A program made the position numbers and the translations under genes. A stretch of 6,700 bases of DNA. It comes from Bacteroidales bacterium. Lineage in GTDB: Bacteria > Bacteroidota > Bacteroidia > Bacteroidales > UBA7960. Shown piece after piece: positions 1 through 6,645 of this stretch. A model generated the notes under the pieces. It had not been told where the DNA came from, did not search any database, and saw only the letters and a list, made by a program, of their open reading frames with translations. Positions within the stretch are counted from its first letter, which is position 1, and every line of letters begins with the position of its first letter. Where the stretch lies: contig SLOR01000124.1 in NCBI GenBank assembly GCA_007132395.1, forward strand, positions 1 to 6,700. Direction: 5' to 3'.

Positions 1-24
1 TAACAAGTCCTTTTCGTTACTCAT
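1..24 (-). CDS. Possible 5' end of a divergent gene, cut by window edge
   Basis: On the minus strand an ATG at 24-22 opens a frame reading MSNEKDLL and runs off the left edge without a stop. The N-terminus is plausible (Ser second residue, then charged and polar residues). An AGGA lies about a dozen bases upstream, further than an ideal ribosome-binding distance. Eight codons say nothing about function, and the frame may be chance. Equally, the TAA at 1-3 on the plus strand could be the stop of a gene to the left. A divergent gene would fit the 76-base gap to the OmpA-family start at 101. Confidence 0.22.
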
Positions 25-100
25 TAAACATATATTCCTGACTGGTTCAAGCAACAGGCAGCAGTGAAAAAATAGTAACCCATAACCCTCCGGAATACTT

Positions 101-2152
101 ATGAAGAAACTCTTCATCCTGATAATAATTTCTTTTACCGCTTTTCTCATTCCTGATGAGGCATCCGCACAGAACCGCAGGCTGGAACGTGCCGATCAGG
201 CATTTGAGATGCGACAGTATAATGAAGCCCTTGAACTGTATCGCAGAGCCTACAACCGGGTAAGGCGCAACGACAGACGCGAAGGCATACGCATTTTGTT
301 TCAGCAGGGCATGTGCTATAAATACCTTAACGAAAGCCGCAGAGCCGAAACCTTTTTCAGAAGGGCCGTAAGGGGAAATTACCCCGACCCCATTGCCATT
401 TATTATTTTGCCGAAGCCCTCATGCAGAATGAAAAGTATGAACTGGCAAAAGAGCAGTTTCAGCTCTATGCCGAAAAAGTACCCGACGACTGGCGCGGCC
501 CCCACGGAGTCGCTTCAGTGGAAAAAGCCTTGCACCTGATGGAAAACCCGGGATTGTATGAGGTAAACCTCGAGCGTTCGTTCAATTCCCGTATGAACGA
601 CTTCGGCCCCACCTTTGCCGACCATCGTAGTAGTATTGTCATTTTCACCTCTTCCCGCGATGGGGCAGTAGGCTCTAAAACAGACCCCTGGACAGGGCAA
701 AACTTTACTTCACTTTTCGTTTCTTTTCTCGACAGAAGAGGAGACTGGAGCACTCCTGCATTGCTGGATGAAGGGCCCATCAACACGGTTTTTAACGAAG
801 GAGCACCTTCAGTAAATGCCAGCGGAACCGAACTCTATTTTACCCGCTGCCAGGCGGTACCAGACATTGATATGGGATGCCGTATTTTTAAATCAAGAAG
901 AGACGGTGCCAATTGGGGAGAACCCCGCGAGGTGGTATTGGTTTCAGACAGCTCTGTATCCATTGGCCAACCCGCCATCAGCCACGATGATATGCGACTC
1001 TATTTTGTAAGCAATATGCCCGGTGGAGTAGGAGGGAAAGATATATGGGTGGCAGAAAGAGAAAGCCCCGGCGGAGATTTCAAAAACCCCAGAAACCTTG
1101 GCGAACCCATTAATACTCCCGGCGATGAAATGTTTCCCTATGTAAGGGAAGACGGTACCCTGTATTTTGCTTCCAACGGTCATCCCGGCCTTGGAGGACT
1201 TGATATTTTCTTTTCTCAACCCCAGGGTAATTCCTGGACCGAACCGGAAAATATGGGAACACCGGTTAACAGCCCGGGTGATGATTTTGGAATTACCTTC
1301 CGAAGGGGAGAAGACTCAGGGTATTTTTCCTCCGCTCGCTCAGAAAGAGGTGCCAGAGGAGATGCCATATTTTCCTTTTACCTGGCACCCGTGGAGTTCA
1401 CCCTGCAGGGCACCATTCGCGACGACAGCACCAAAAGAGTTATTCCCGGGGCACAAATACAGCTTATCGGTTCTGACGGTTCTTTTGCACAAGCCGAAAG
1501 CACCGATCAGGGAGAATTCTACTTTGATAAGACTAGGATACTGCAAAACACCAGCTACGAAATTCTTGTGAGCAAAGAGCGCTATTTTAACGCCAGGGGG
1601 CAGGAAACCACCATGGGAATCGTGAGAAGCCGCGATTTTGTATACGATTTTTACCTGGAACCCATTCCCTATACACCCATCGAACTTCCCGAAATTCTTT
1701 ACGAATTCGCCCGATGGGAGTTGCTTCCCCAATACAAGGATTCGCTTAATGGCCTTATAAATACTCTTAAGGATAATCCTGATATTGTAATAGAGTTGGC
1801 TTCGCACACCGACAGCAGGGGTACGCACGAACTCAATGATACCTTGTCGCAGCGGCGTGCTCAAACCGTAGTTGATTACCTGGTTGAAAAAGGTATTGCA
1901 CCCCAACGGATGGTGGCTGTGGGCTATGGCAAAAGAGTTCCGCGTACCATCGAAAATACCATTGTACGCGACGGATTTACTTTTACAGCCGGTACGGTAT
2001 TAACAGAGGAATACATCAATCGTTTGCCCTCTGAACAGCACCGTGATGTGGCCCATCAGCTCAACAGGCGAACCGAGTTCAGGGTACTGGACGAAGATTA
2101 TACCCCGGGAGAAAGAGACCCGGGCAATGTACCCATAAGAAGAGGGGATTAA
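101..2152 (+). CDS. PorE-like OmpA-family protein (TPR, PD40 propeller, CRD, OmpA-C)
   Basis: Exported 683-residue protein predicted to sit in the periplasm or at the outer membrane and bind peptidoglycan. Residues 1-23 form a type I signal peptide (MKK, hydrophobic core, cleavage ASA|Q); there is no lipobox Cys. Residues about 28-148 are TPR-like helices. About 165-430 hold five PD40/WD40-like propeller blades (near 169, 233, 289, 343 and 395), with related motifs such as GEPINTPGDE and GTPVNSPGDD, and a Cys250/Cys260 pair in blade two. About 431-520 is a carboxypeptidase-regulatory-like beta domain. About 528-663 is OmpA-C, with Asp571 and Arg586 at the 15-residue spacing of the peptidoglycan-binding pair in OmpA proteins, ending in NRRTEF. 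This domain order and length match PorE of the type IX secretion system, but Bacteroidetes carry several such paralogues, so a secretion role is inference. The start is the first ATG after an in-frame TAA at 83-85; no clear Shine-Dalgarno is present. Confidence 0.93.
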   Translation: MKKLFILIIISFTAFLIPDEASAQNRRLERADQAFEMRQYNEALELYRRAYNRVRRNDRREGIRILFQQGMCYKYLNESRRAETFFRRAVRGNYPDPIAIYYFAEALMQNEKYELAKEQFQLYAEKVPDDWRGPHGVASVEKALHLMENPGLYEVNLERSFNSRMNDFGPTFADHRSSIVIFTSSRDGAVGSKTDPWTGQNFTSLFVSFLDRRGDWSTPALLDEGPINTVFNEGAPSVNASGTELYFTRCQAVPDIDMGCRIFKSRRDGANWGEPREVVLVSDSSVSIGQPAISHDDMRLYFVSNMPGGVGGKDIWVAERESPGGDFKNPRNLGEPINTPGDEMFPYVREDGTLYFASNGHPGLGGLDIFFSQPQGNSWTEPENMGTPVNSPGDDFGITFRRGEDSGYFSSARSERGARGDAIFSFYLAPVEFTLQGTIRDDSTKRVIPGAQIQLIGSDGSFAQAESTDQGEFYFDKTRILQNTSYEILVSKERYFNARGQETTMGIVRSRDFVYDFYLEPIPYTPIELPEILYEFARWELLPQYKDSLNGLINTLKDNPDIVIELASHTDSRGTHELNDTLSQRRAQTVVDYLVEKGIAPQRMVAVGYGKRVPRTIENTIVRDGFTFTAGTVLTEEYINRLPSEQHRDVAHQLNRRTEFRVLDEDYTPGERDPGNVPIRRGD

Positions 2153-2229
2153 CCCCAAAAAGATTTCATTAAAATACAGCCTGACCGGAACACCGAAGGC
2201 ATGTTAAAATATAAAGCACCTTATACGGA

Positions 2230-3408
2230 ATGAGTGATTCGTTAAAATACGGAAGAAGAGGCGTTTCGGCCTCCAAAGAGGATGTACATAATGCCATAAA
2301 AAACCTTGATAAAGGTCTTTTTCCCAAAGCCTTCTGCAAAATAATCCCCGATATGCTGGCAGGTGATGAAAACTACTGTAATATCATGCATGCCGACGGG
2401 GCGGGAACCAAATCTTCACTGGCTTATATTTACTGGAAAGAAACCGGCGATATTTCGGTTTGGAAAGGAATTGCCCAAGATGCCATTGTTATGAATCTTG
2501 ACGATCTGCTTTGTGTGGGAGTTACGGATCAAATACTTATTTCTTCCACTATCGGTCGCAACAAGCTGCTTATCCCCGGGGAGGTTATTGCTGAAATCAT
2601 CAATGGCACAGAGGAGTTTCTTGAGCAGATGCGTGATCACGGTGTTAATATCTGGTCAACAGGAGGAGAAACCGCCGATGTGGGCGATTTGGTAAAAACC
2701 ATTATTGTCGATTCAACCGTTACCGCACGTATGCCCCGCAAGGATGTTATTGGCAATGATAAAATTGGTGATGGTGATGTAATTGTGGGGATTTCTTCCT
2801 ATGGCAAAGCTTTTTATGAAACAGTCTATAATGGTGGAATGGGAAGCAATGGCCTTACTTCGGCCCGGCATGATGTGTTTTCTCGTATCTATGCCGAAAA
2901 ATATCCCGAATCCTACGATAATGCGTTGCCTCAGGATGTTGTTTACACAGGATCCAGGCGGGTTACCGACAAAGTAGAAGGCGTTGAAGAGCTGGATGCC
3001 GGCAAACTGGTTTTGTCGCCCACTCGCACTTATGCGCCTGTAATGGCAGAAATTCTTAAAAAATACCGCACCCACATACACGGGCTTATCCACAACAGCG
3101 GAGGTGCCCAAACCAAGGTGCTGAACTTTGTGGAAGATTTGCTGGTAGTAAAAAACAACCTCTTTCCGGTTCCCCCGCTTTTTGCCATGATTCAAAAAGA
3201 ATCTGCAACACCGTGGAAAGAAATGTACCAGGTATTCAATATGGGACACCGCATGGAAATATACCTCAGGGAAGAATATGCGCAGGATATTATTGATATT
3301 TGCAAAAACTTCAACCTGGATGCGCAGATTATCGGATATTGCCGCAGAGATACAGGCAGGAAACTGCGTCTGGAAAGCCCGCAGGGGAATTTCGATTATC
3401 AATTGTAA
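2230..3408 (+). CDS. purM: Phosphoribosylformylglycinamidine cyclo-ligase (AIR synthase)
   Basis: Cytosolic enzyme of purine synthesis step 5: FGAM + ATP gives AIR + ADP + phosphate. Visible PurM/PurL superfamily motifs are the nucleotide-binding DGAGTK (residues 56-61), NLDDLLCVG (89-97), GGETAD (145-150), the SNG turn (206-208), LSPTRTYAPVM (262-272, compare LAPTRIYV in E. coli), the glycine turn IHNSGGA (287-293, where E. coli has a GGG) and MYQVFNMGHRMEI (332-344). At 392 residues it is longer than E. coli PurM (345). The extra length is spread along the protein and appears typical of the Bacteroidetes form. The start is fixed by an in-frame TAA at 2212-2214, and no Shine-Dalgarno is visible. 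It lies 77 bases after the OmpA-family gene, with no terminator seen between them, so cotranscription is possible. A non-catalytic AIR-synthase-related paralogue is less likely because the ATP-binding motifs are intact. Confidence 0.92.
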   Translation: MSDSLKYGRRGVSASKEDVHNAIKNLDKGLFPKAFCKIIPDMLAGDENYCNIMHADGAGTKSSLAYIYWKETGDISVWKGIAQDAIVMNLDDLLCVGVTDQILISSTIGRNKLLIPGEVIAEIINGTEEFLEQMRDHGVNIWSTGGETADVGDLVKTIIVDSTVTARMPRKDVIGNDKIGDGDVIVGISSYGKAFYETVYNGGMGSNGLTSARHDVFSRIYAEKYPESYDNALPQDVVYTGSRRVTDKVEGVEELDAGKLVLSPTRTYAPVMAEILKKYRTHIHGLIHNSGGAQTKVLNFVEDLLVVKNNLFPVPPLFAMIQKESATPWKEMYQVFNMGHRMEIYLREEYAQDIIDICKNFNLDAQIIGYCRRDTGRKLRLESPQGNFDYQL

Positions 3409-3432
3409 TCCCGGTGTTTTTTCGTACTTTTG
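3402..3432 (+). promoter_or_regulatory. Bacteroidetes-type promoter for prfA-pyrF
   Basis: TTG at 3403-3405, a 19-base spacer, then TACTTTTG at 3425-3432 exactly fits the Bacteroidetes sigma-ABfr consensus (TTTG/TTG at -33, TAnnTTTG at -7). The -33 part overlaps the last sense codon of purM, and the rest lies just past its TAA. Transcription would start near 3437-3440, giving prfA a leader of roughly 75-80 bases. The sequence match is seen directly; promoter activity is inferred. Confidence 0.65.
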
Positions 3433-3435
3433 TAA

Positions 3436-3482
3436 GCTGTTTTCAGACAGCCTGAAATTGTTTTTTCCTGTTGACATACAGG
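3436..3482 (+). other. Inverted repeats in the prfA leader (alternative hairpins)
   Basis: Three short dyads lie between the predicted transcription start and prfA. GCTGT (3436-3440) pairs with ACAGC (3447-3451). TTTCAG (3441-3446) pairs with CTGAAA (3452-3457), which excludes the first. CCTGT (3467-3471) pairs with ACAGG (3478-3482). A run of six T follows at 3461-3466. The set could be a weak terminator for purM, an attenuator-like switch or an operator. Stems of 5-6 base pairs in AT-rich DNA may also be chance. Confidence 0.3.
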
Positions 3483-3516
3483 GGTTTAACAAAAAATCAT
3501 ATAACAAGAAAAGTCT

Positions 3517-4590
3517 ATGTTGTTAGAAAAATTGGAAGCCATAAATAACCGCTTCAAGGAAGTGGCCCAGCAGATTACCGATCCGGATATCATCGGGGAT
3601 ATGAAACGCTATATTCAGCTTAATAAAGAATATAAGGATCTGGAGGAAATTGTTGAGGCCTACATGGAATATAAAAACGTGGTGGATAACATCAAATCGA
3701 GCAAAGAAATGCTGGCTACTGAGAAGGATGAAGAGTTTAGGGAGATGGCCAAGATGGAGCTTGAAGAATTGCAGGAGAGAGAAGAAAAATTGGAGGAGAA
3801 AATTAAAATCCTGCTGGTACCCTCCGATCCGCAGGACGGCAAAAATGCCATTGTGGAAATCCGTGCAGGTACAGGTGGTGACGAGGCGGCAATTTTCGCT
3901 GGTGATCTTTTCCGCATGTACATGAAATATTGCGAGAAGAAAGGGTGGAAAACCGAGGTGGTAGACATGAACGAGGGTACTTCGGGAGGATATAAGGAGG
4001 TTGTTTTCAACGTTACCGGAAATAAGGTGTATGGTATTCTCAAATACGAATCGGGTGTACACAGGGTGCAAAGGGTGCCCCAAACAGAAACCCAGGGGCG
4101 TGTGCATACTTCAGCTGCTACGGTGGCTGTGCTGCCCGAGGCGGACGAGTTTGACATTGATTTGAAGATGAACGATGTGCGCAAAGACACCTACTGTTCA
4201 TCGGGTCCCGGAGGGCAGTCGGTTAACACGACTTACTCTGCTGTACGTCTTACGCACATCCCAACAGGGCTTGTGGTTACCTGCCAGGACCAGAAATCAC
4301 AGATTAAAAACTTCGAAAAAGCACTAAAAGTACTCCGTACCAGGCTTTTTGATATGGAATACAAGAAGTACCTGGATGAAATTGCCTCACAGCGTAAAAC
4401 TATGGTTTCTACCGGTGACAGATCAGCTAAGATCAGAACCTATAATTATCCTCAGGGAAGAGTAACTGACCACCGTATCAGTCTTACCTTATACAATCTT
4501 TCCAATATTGTTGACGGAGAAATTGATGAAATTATTGATGCATTGCAGGTAGCTGAAAATGCAGAAAAACTCAAAGAAGGTGTAGCATAA
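3517..4590 (+). CDS. prfA: Peptide chain release factor 1
   Basis: Class I release factor that recognises UAA and UAG in the ribosomal A site and triggers peptidyl-tRNA hydrolysis. At 357 residues it matches the family (E. coli 360). The N-terminal part to about residue 100 is helical and strongly charged (Glu/Lys-rich, coiled-coil-like). The PCRF domain carries RAGTGGDEAA (116-125). The codon-reading PxT motif is PQT at 188-190, the position of PAT in E. coli, which marks RF1 rather than RF2 (SPF). The catalytic GGQ is at 232-234 within SSGPGGQSVN; Gln234 is the expected PrmC methylation site. Next come TCQDQKSQ (255-262) and the C-terminal KIRTYNYPQGRVTDHR (305-320). Ser follows GGQ where E. 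coli has His, which I recall as usual in this phylum. The start is the first ATG after an in-frame TAA at 3502-3504; only a weak purine-rich stretch precedes it. pyrF follows after 12 bases. Confidence 0.97.
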   Translation: MLLEKLEAINNRFKEVAQQITDPDIIGDMKRYIQLNKEYKDLEEIVEAYMEYKNVVDNIKSSKEMLATEKDEEFREMAKMELEELQEREEKLEEKIKILLVPSDPQDGKNAIVEIRAGTGGDEAAIFAGDLFRMYMKYCEKKGWKTEVVDMNEGTSGGYKEVVFNVTGNKVYGILKYESGVHRVQRVPQTETQGRVHTSAATVAVLPEADEFDIDLKMNDVRKDTYCSSGPGGQSVNTTYSAVRLTHIPTGLVVTCQDQKSQIKNFEKALKVLRTRLFDMEYKKYLDEIASQRKTMVSTGDRSAKIRTYNYPQGRVTDHRISLTLYNLSNIVDGEIDEIIDALQVAENAEKLKEGVA

Positions 4591-4595
4591 AGGAG
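4590..4595 (+). promoter_or_regulatory. Shine-Dalgarno of pyrF
   Basis: AAGGAG begins on the last base of the prfA stop codon and ends 7 bases before the pyrF ATG, which is optimal spacing. It fixes the pyrF start. No other gene in this window has a comparable site, so pyrF initiation may depend more on base pairing to 16S rRNA, or on reinitiation after prfA. Confidence 0.75.
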
Positions 4596-4602
4596 TAAAA
4601 CC

Positions 4603-5472
4603 ATGAACAGAAGCAGGCTTATAGAGATTATCAAAAACAAAAAGTCGTTCCTGTGTGTGGGATTAGACAGCGATGCGGAGAAAATCCCCACTCATTTGAA
4701 AAATGAGGAAGATCCGGTTTTTGCGTTTAATAAGGGAATCATTGACGCTACTCTGCCTTACGCGGTAGCCTATAAACCCAATATTGCCTTTTACGAGAGC
4801 CGTGGCAGCAAGGGCTGGCAAAGTCTTGAAAAAACCATGGGTTATCTTTCAACTATGACAGGTGAGGTTTTTACCATTGCCGATGCCAAAAGGGGAGATA
4901 TCGGTAACTCTGCCGCACATTATGCCCGTGCATTTTTCCAAACCATGAATTTCGACTCGGTAACCGTAAGCCCTTACATGGGTTTCGATTCTGTTGAGCC
5001 ATTTCTTAACTACGATGATAAATGGACCATTCTCCTTGCTCTAACATCCAATAGGGGCTCCGAAGACTTTCAGGTGACCCAGCATCAGCTTCCTTCCTTG
5101 CTGGAAAAAATGGGCATAAAAACCATTTGTGGCCGCAAGCTTTATGAATCGGTAATTGAAAAAGCCCTTACCTGGAAGAACAGTGAGAAAATCATGTTCG
5201 TGGTAGGTGCCACCCAGGCTGAACTCATAGGGCAAATAAGGGAAATTGCACCCGATTCCTTTCTCCTGGTGCCCGGAGTAGGGGCACAGGGTGGTAGTCT
5301 TGCAGAAGTGGCGCGAAAAGGCTTAAACAAGGATTGTGGCCTGCTGGTAAATGCATCGCGAAGCATCATTTTTGCATCTTCCGGCAAAGACTTTGAAAAG
5401 GCCGCTGCAGAGGAGGCCGAAAGGATGCAAAAAGAGATGGAAAATATGCTAAAGGAAAAAGGAATTATTTAG
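4603..5472 (+). CDS. pyrF: Orotidine 5'-phosphate decarboxylase, type 2
   Basis: Cytosolic enzyme that decarboxylates OMP to UMP, the last step of de novo pyrimidine synthesis. The TIM-barrel active-site pieces are in order: CVGLDSD (residues 18-24), YKPN with Lys58, the signature DAKRGDIGNSA (94-104) with Asp94, catalytic Lys96 and Asp99, SPYMGFDS (123-130), PGVGAQGG (224-231, phosphate loop) and NASRSIIFAS (250-259). DAKRGD, in place of the DxKxxD form of the short E. coli/Bacillus type, and a length of 289 residues rather than about 235-245, place it in the type 2 subfamily also found in mycobacteria and myxobacteria. The C-terminal tail (about 264-287) is Glu/Lys/Met-rich and helical. It is almost certainly cotranscribed with prfA (12-base gap, no signal between), and a strong terminator lies 14 bases after its stop. 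Confidence 0.95.
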   Translation: MNRSRLIEIIKNKKSFLCVGLDSDAEKIPTHLKNEEDPVFAFNKGIIDATLPYAVAYKPNIAFYESRGSKGWQSLEKTMGYLSTMTGEVFTIADAKRGDIGNSAAHYARAFFQTMNFDSVTVSPYMGFDSVEPFLNYDDKWTILLALTSNRGSEDFQVTQHQLPSLLEKMGIKTICGRKLYESVIEKALTWKNSEKIMFVVGATQAELIGQIREIAPDSFLLVPGVGAQGGSLAEVARKGLNKDCGLLVNASRSIIFASSGKDFEKAAAEEAERMQKEMENMLKEKGII

Positions 5473-5486
5473 AAAAATTATTTCAT

Positions 5487-5525
5487 AAAAAAAAGGTTGC
5501 CTGAATCATGGCAACCTTTTTTTTT
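5487..5525. terminator. Bidirectional intrinsic terminator between pyrF and ilvE
   Basis: GGTTGCC (5495-5501) pairs perfectly with GGCAACC (5510-5516) around an 8-base loop. Eight A (5487-5494) precede the stem and nine T (5517-5525) follow it, so the helix can extend to about 15 pairs and gives a U tract on either strand. It sits between two convergent genes, 14 bases after the pyrF stop and 24 bases beyond the ilvE stop, so it should terminate both. Confidence 0.93.
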
Positions 5526-5549
5526 AACTTAAAGCTAACTATGTAACTA

Positions 5550-6569
5550 TTATTCCAGAATGGTTACCCAGCCATGAGTATCTGCTTCCTCACCGTACTG
5601 AATAGCCTGTAATTTTTTGTACAGTTTTTCTGAAAAGGGACCAACTTTACCATCTTTGCAGAATTCGTAAGTTGTTCCGGTTTCTCTGTCCACGATTTTC
5701 TTAATGGGCGAAATAATGGCTGCTGTTCCGCATGCACCTACTTCATCAAAATCCGCCAGTTCTTCTACTGCTACTGCTCTGCGCTCTACTTCCAGTCCCA
5801 GGTCCTGAGCCAGCTGCATGAGGCTTTTGTTGGTAATGGAAGGAAGGATAGATACGGATTTTGGAGTGATGTACTTATTTCCTTTGATGGCGAAGAAGTT
5901 TGCAGGGCCTGCTTCGTCAATGTATTTTTTCTCTTTGGCTTCGAGGAACAAAACAGCTGAAAAACCTTCTGCTTTGGCTCTTTCACTTGCCCTGAGGCTC
6001 CCTGCGTAATTTCCGCCAACCTTTATAGCACCTGTGCCCAGGGGAGCTGCACGGTCAAAATCTCTTACAATCTGCATGGTAACGGGGTTAAACCCTTCTT
6101 TAAAGTAAGGTCCTACGGGGCCCACGAAAACCATAAACATATATTCTTTAGCAGGGCTTACACCTACCTGTACTCCTGTGCCGATGGTAAGGGGACGGAT
6201 GTATAGAGCCGCTCCGGTGCCATAAGGGGGTACATACTTTTCGTTGAGTTTTACCACTTTTGATACCATTTTAAAGAAGATATCATCGGGTAATTCAGCC
6301 ATCATAATTCCTTGTGCAGAGTCGCGCATGCGCTGGGCATTGTCTTTCCAACGGAAAAGACGAATTTTCCCGTCCTTGCCCCTGTAAGCCTTCATGCCTT
6401 CAAAAGCTTCCTGACCATAGTGCAGACAGGTGGCTGCCATGTGAATATTGATAAACTCGGAAGAAGAAACTTCTACTTCTCCCCATTTGCCGTCGCGGTA
6501 GTAGCAACGAACATTATAGTCTGTCTTAAAATAGCCAAACGGGAGTTTTGACCAATCTATATTTTGCAT
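5550..6569 (-). CDS. ilvE: Branched-chain amino acid aminotransferase
   Basis: PLP enzyme of fold type IV that interconverts Leu, Ile and Val with their 2-oxo acids using glutamate/2-oxoglutarate: the last step of synthesis and the first of breakdown. At 339 residues it belongs to the longer, eukaryote-like group (ilvE_II) rather than the roughly 309-residue E. coli group. Motifs in order are EAFEGMKAYRG (54-64), LFRW (71-74), LYIRPL (122-127, conserved Arg125), GAIKVGGNYAG (180-190) with the PLP Schiff-base Lys183, YIDEAGPANFF (216-226) with Glu219 placed to contact the PLP ring nitrogen, and GACGTAAIISPI (278-289) for the cofactor phosphate. The human redox CxxC after the GT is absent. The start is the first ATG after an in-frame TAG; no Shine-Dalgarno is seen. 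It is a single-gene unit convergent with pyrF. No leader peptide rich in branched-chain residues is visible upstream. Confidence 0.95.
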   Translation of the reverse strand: MQNIDWSKLPFGYFKTDYNVRCYYRDGKWGEVEVSSSEFINIHMAATCLHYGQEAFEGMKAYRGKDGKIRLFRWKDNAQRMRDSAQGIMMAELPDDIFFKMVSKVVKLNEKYVPPYGTGAALYIRPLTIGTGVQVGVSPAKEYMFMVFVGPVGPYFKEGFNPVTMQIVRDFDRAAPLGTGAIKVGGNYAGSLRASERAKAEGFSAVLFLEAKEKKYIDEAGPANFFAIKGNKYITPKSVSILPSITNKSLMQLAQDLGLEVERRAVAVEELADFDEVGACGTAAIISPIKKIVDRETGTTYEFCKDGKVGPFSEKLYKKLQAIQYGEEADTHGWVTILE

Positions 6570-6614
6570 AGCTATTCGTTTTATGTGTATGTAATAAATT
6601 GTTAACAGGAAGTG

Positions 6615-6645
6615 CTAAATTATAATAAAGTTTTAAATTAAAAAG
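6615..6645 (-). promoter_or_regulatory. Weak candidate promoter for ilvE
   Basis: On the minus strand TAATTTAG (6622-6615) matches the TAnnTTTG box with one mismatch, and CTTT lies 19 bases upstream (6645-6642) as a poor -33 element. A leader of about 40 bases would result. The region 6570-6700 is very AT-rich, so such matches are expected by chance; it also contains TATAAT overlapping this box. I see no operator dyad or gene in the rest of the stretch, which continues past the window edge. Confidence 0.2.

Noticed and set aside
1111..1300. Repeated motifs around NTPGDE / NSPGDD
   Set aside because: These are the internal repeats of propeller blades at protein level, not a DNA repeat or recombination site.
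1340..1906. 188-codon minus-strand open frame opposite the OmpA-family gene
   Set aside because: It is a shadow of the CRD/OmpA-C coding region, with no motif and no ribosome-binding site.
2169..2249. TTAAAATA repeated at 2169, 2204 and 2242, spaced 35 and 38 bases
   Set aside because: It is a short AT-only octamer that also occurs at the window end (6693-6700); the third copy is inside purM. Expected by chance, with no other iteron-like feature.
3471..3505. TTGACA followed by TATAAC, resembling a sigma-70 promoter before prfA
   Set aside because: The spacer is 23 bases, too long, and this phylum's main sigma factor uses a different consensus. A better fitting promoter lies upstream.
2713..3507. 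264-codon open frame on the minus strand opposite purM
   Set aside because: It lies wholly antisense to a well-supported purM and its leader. The translation is low-complexity-like (Phe, Ile, His, Asn-rich) with no recognisable motif or start signal.
3523..4190. Two overlapping minus-strand open frames opposite prfA
   Set aside because: Both are complements of conserved RF1 codons, in two different frames, which is typical of shadows.
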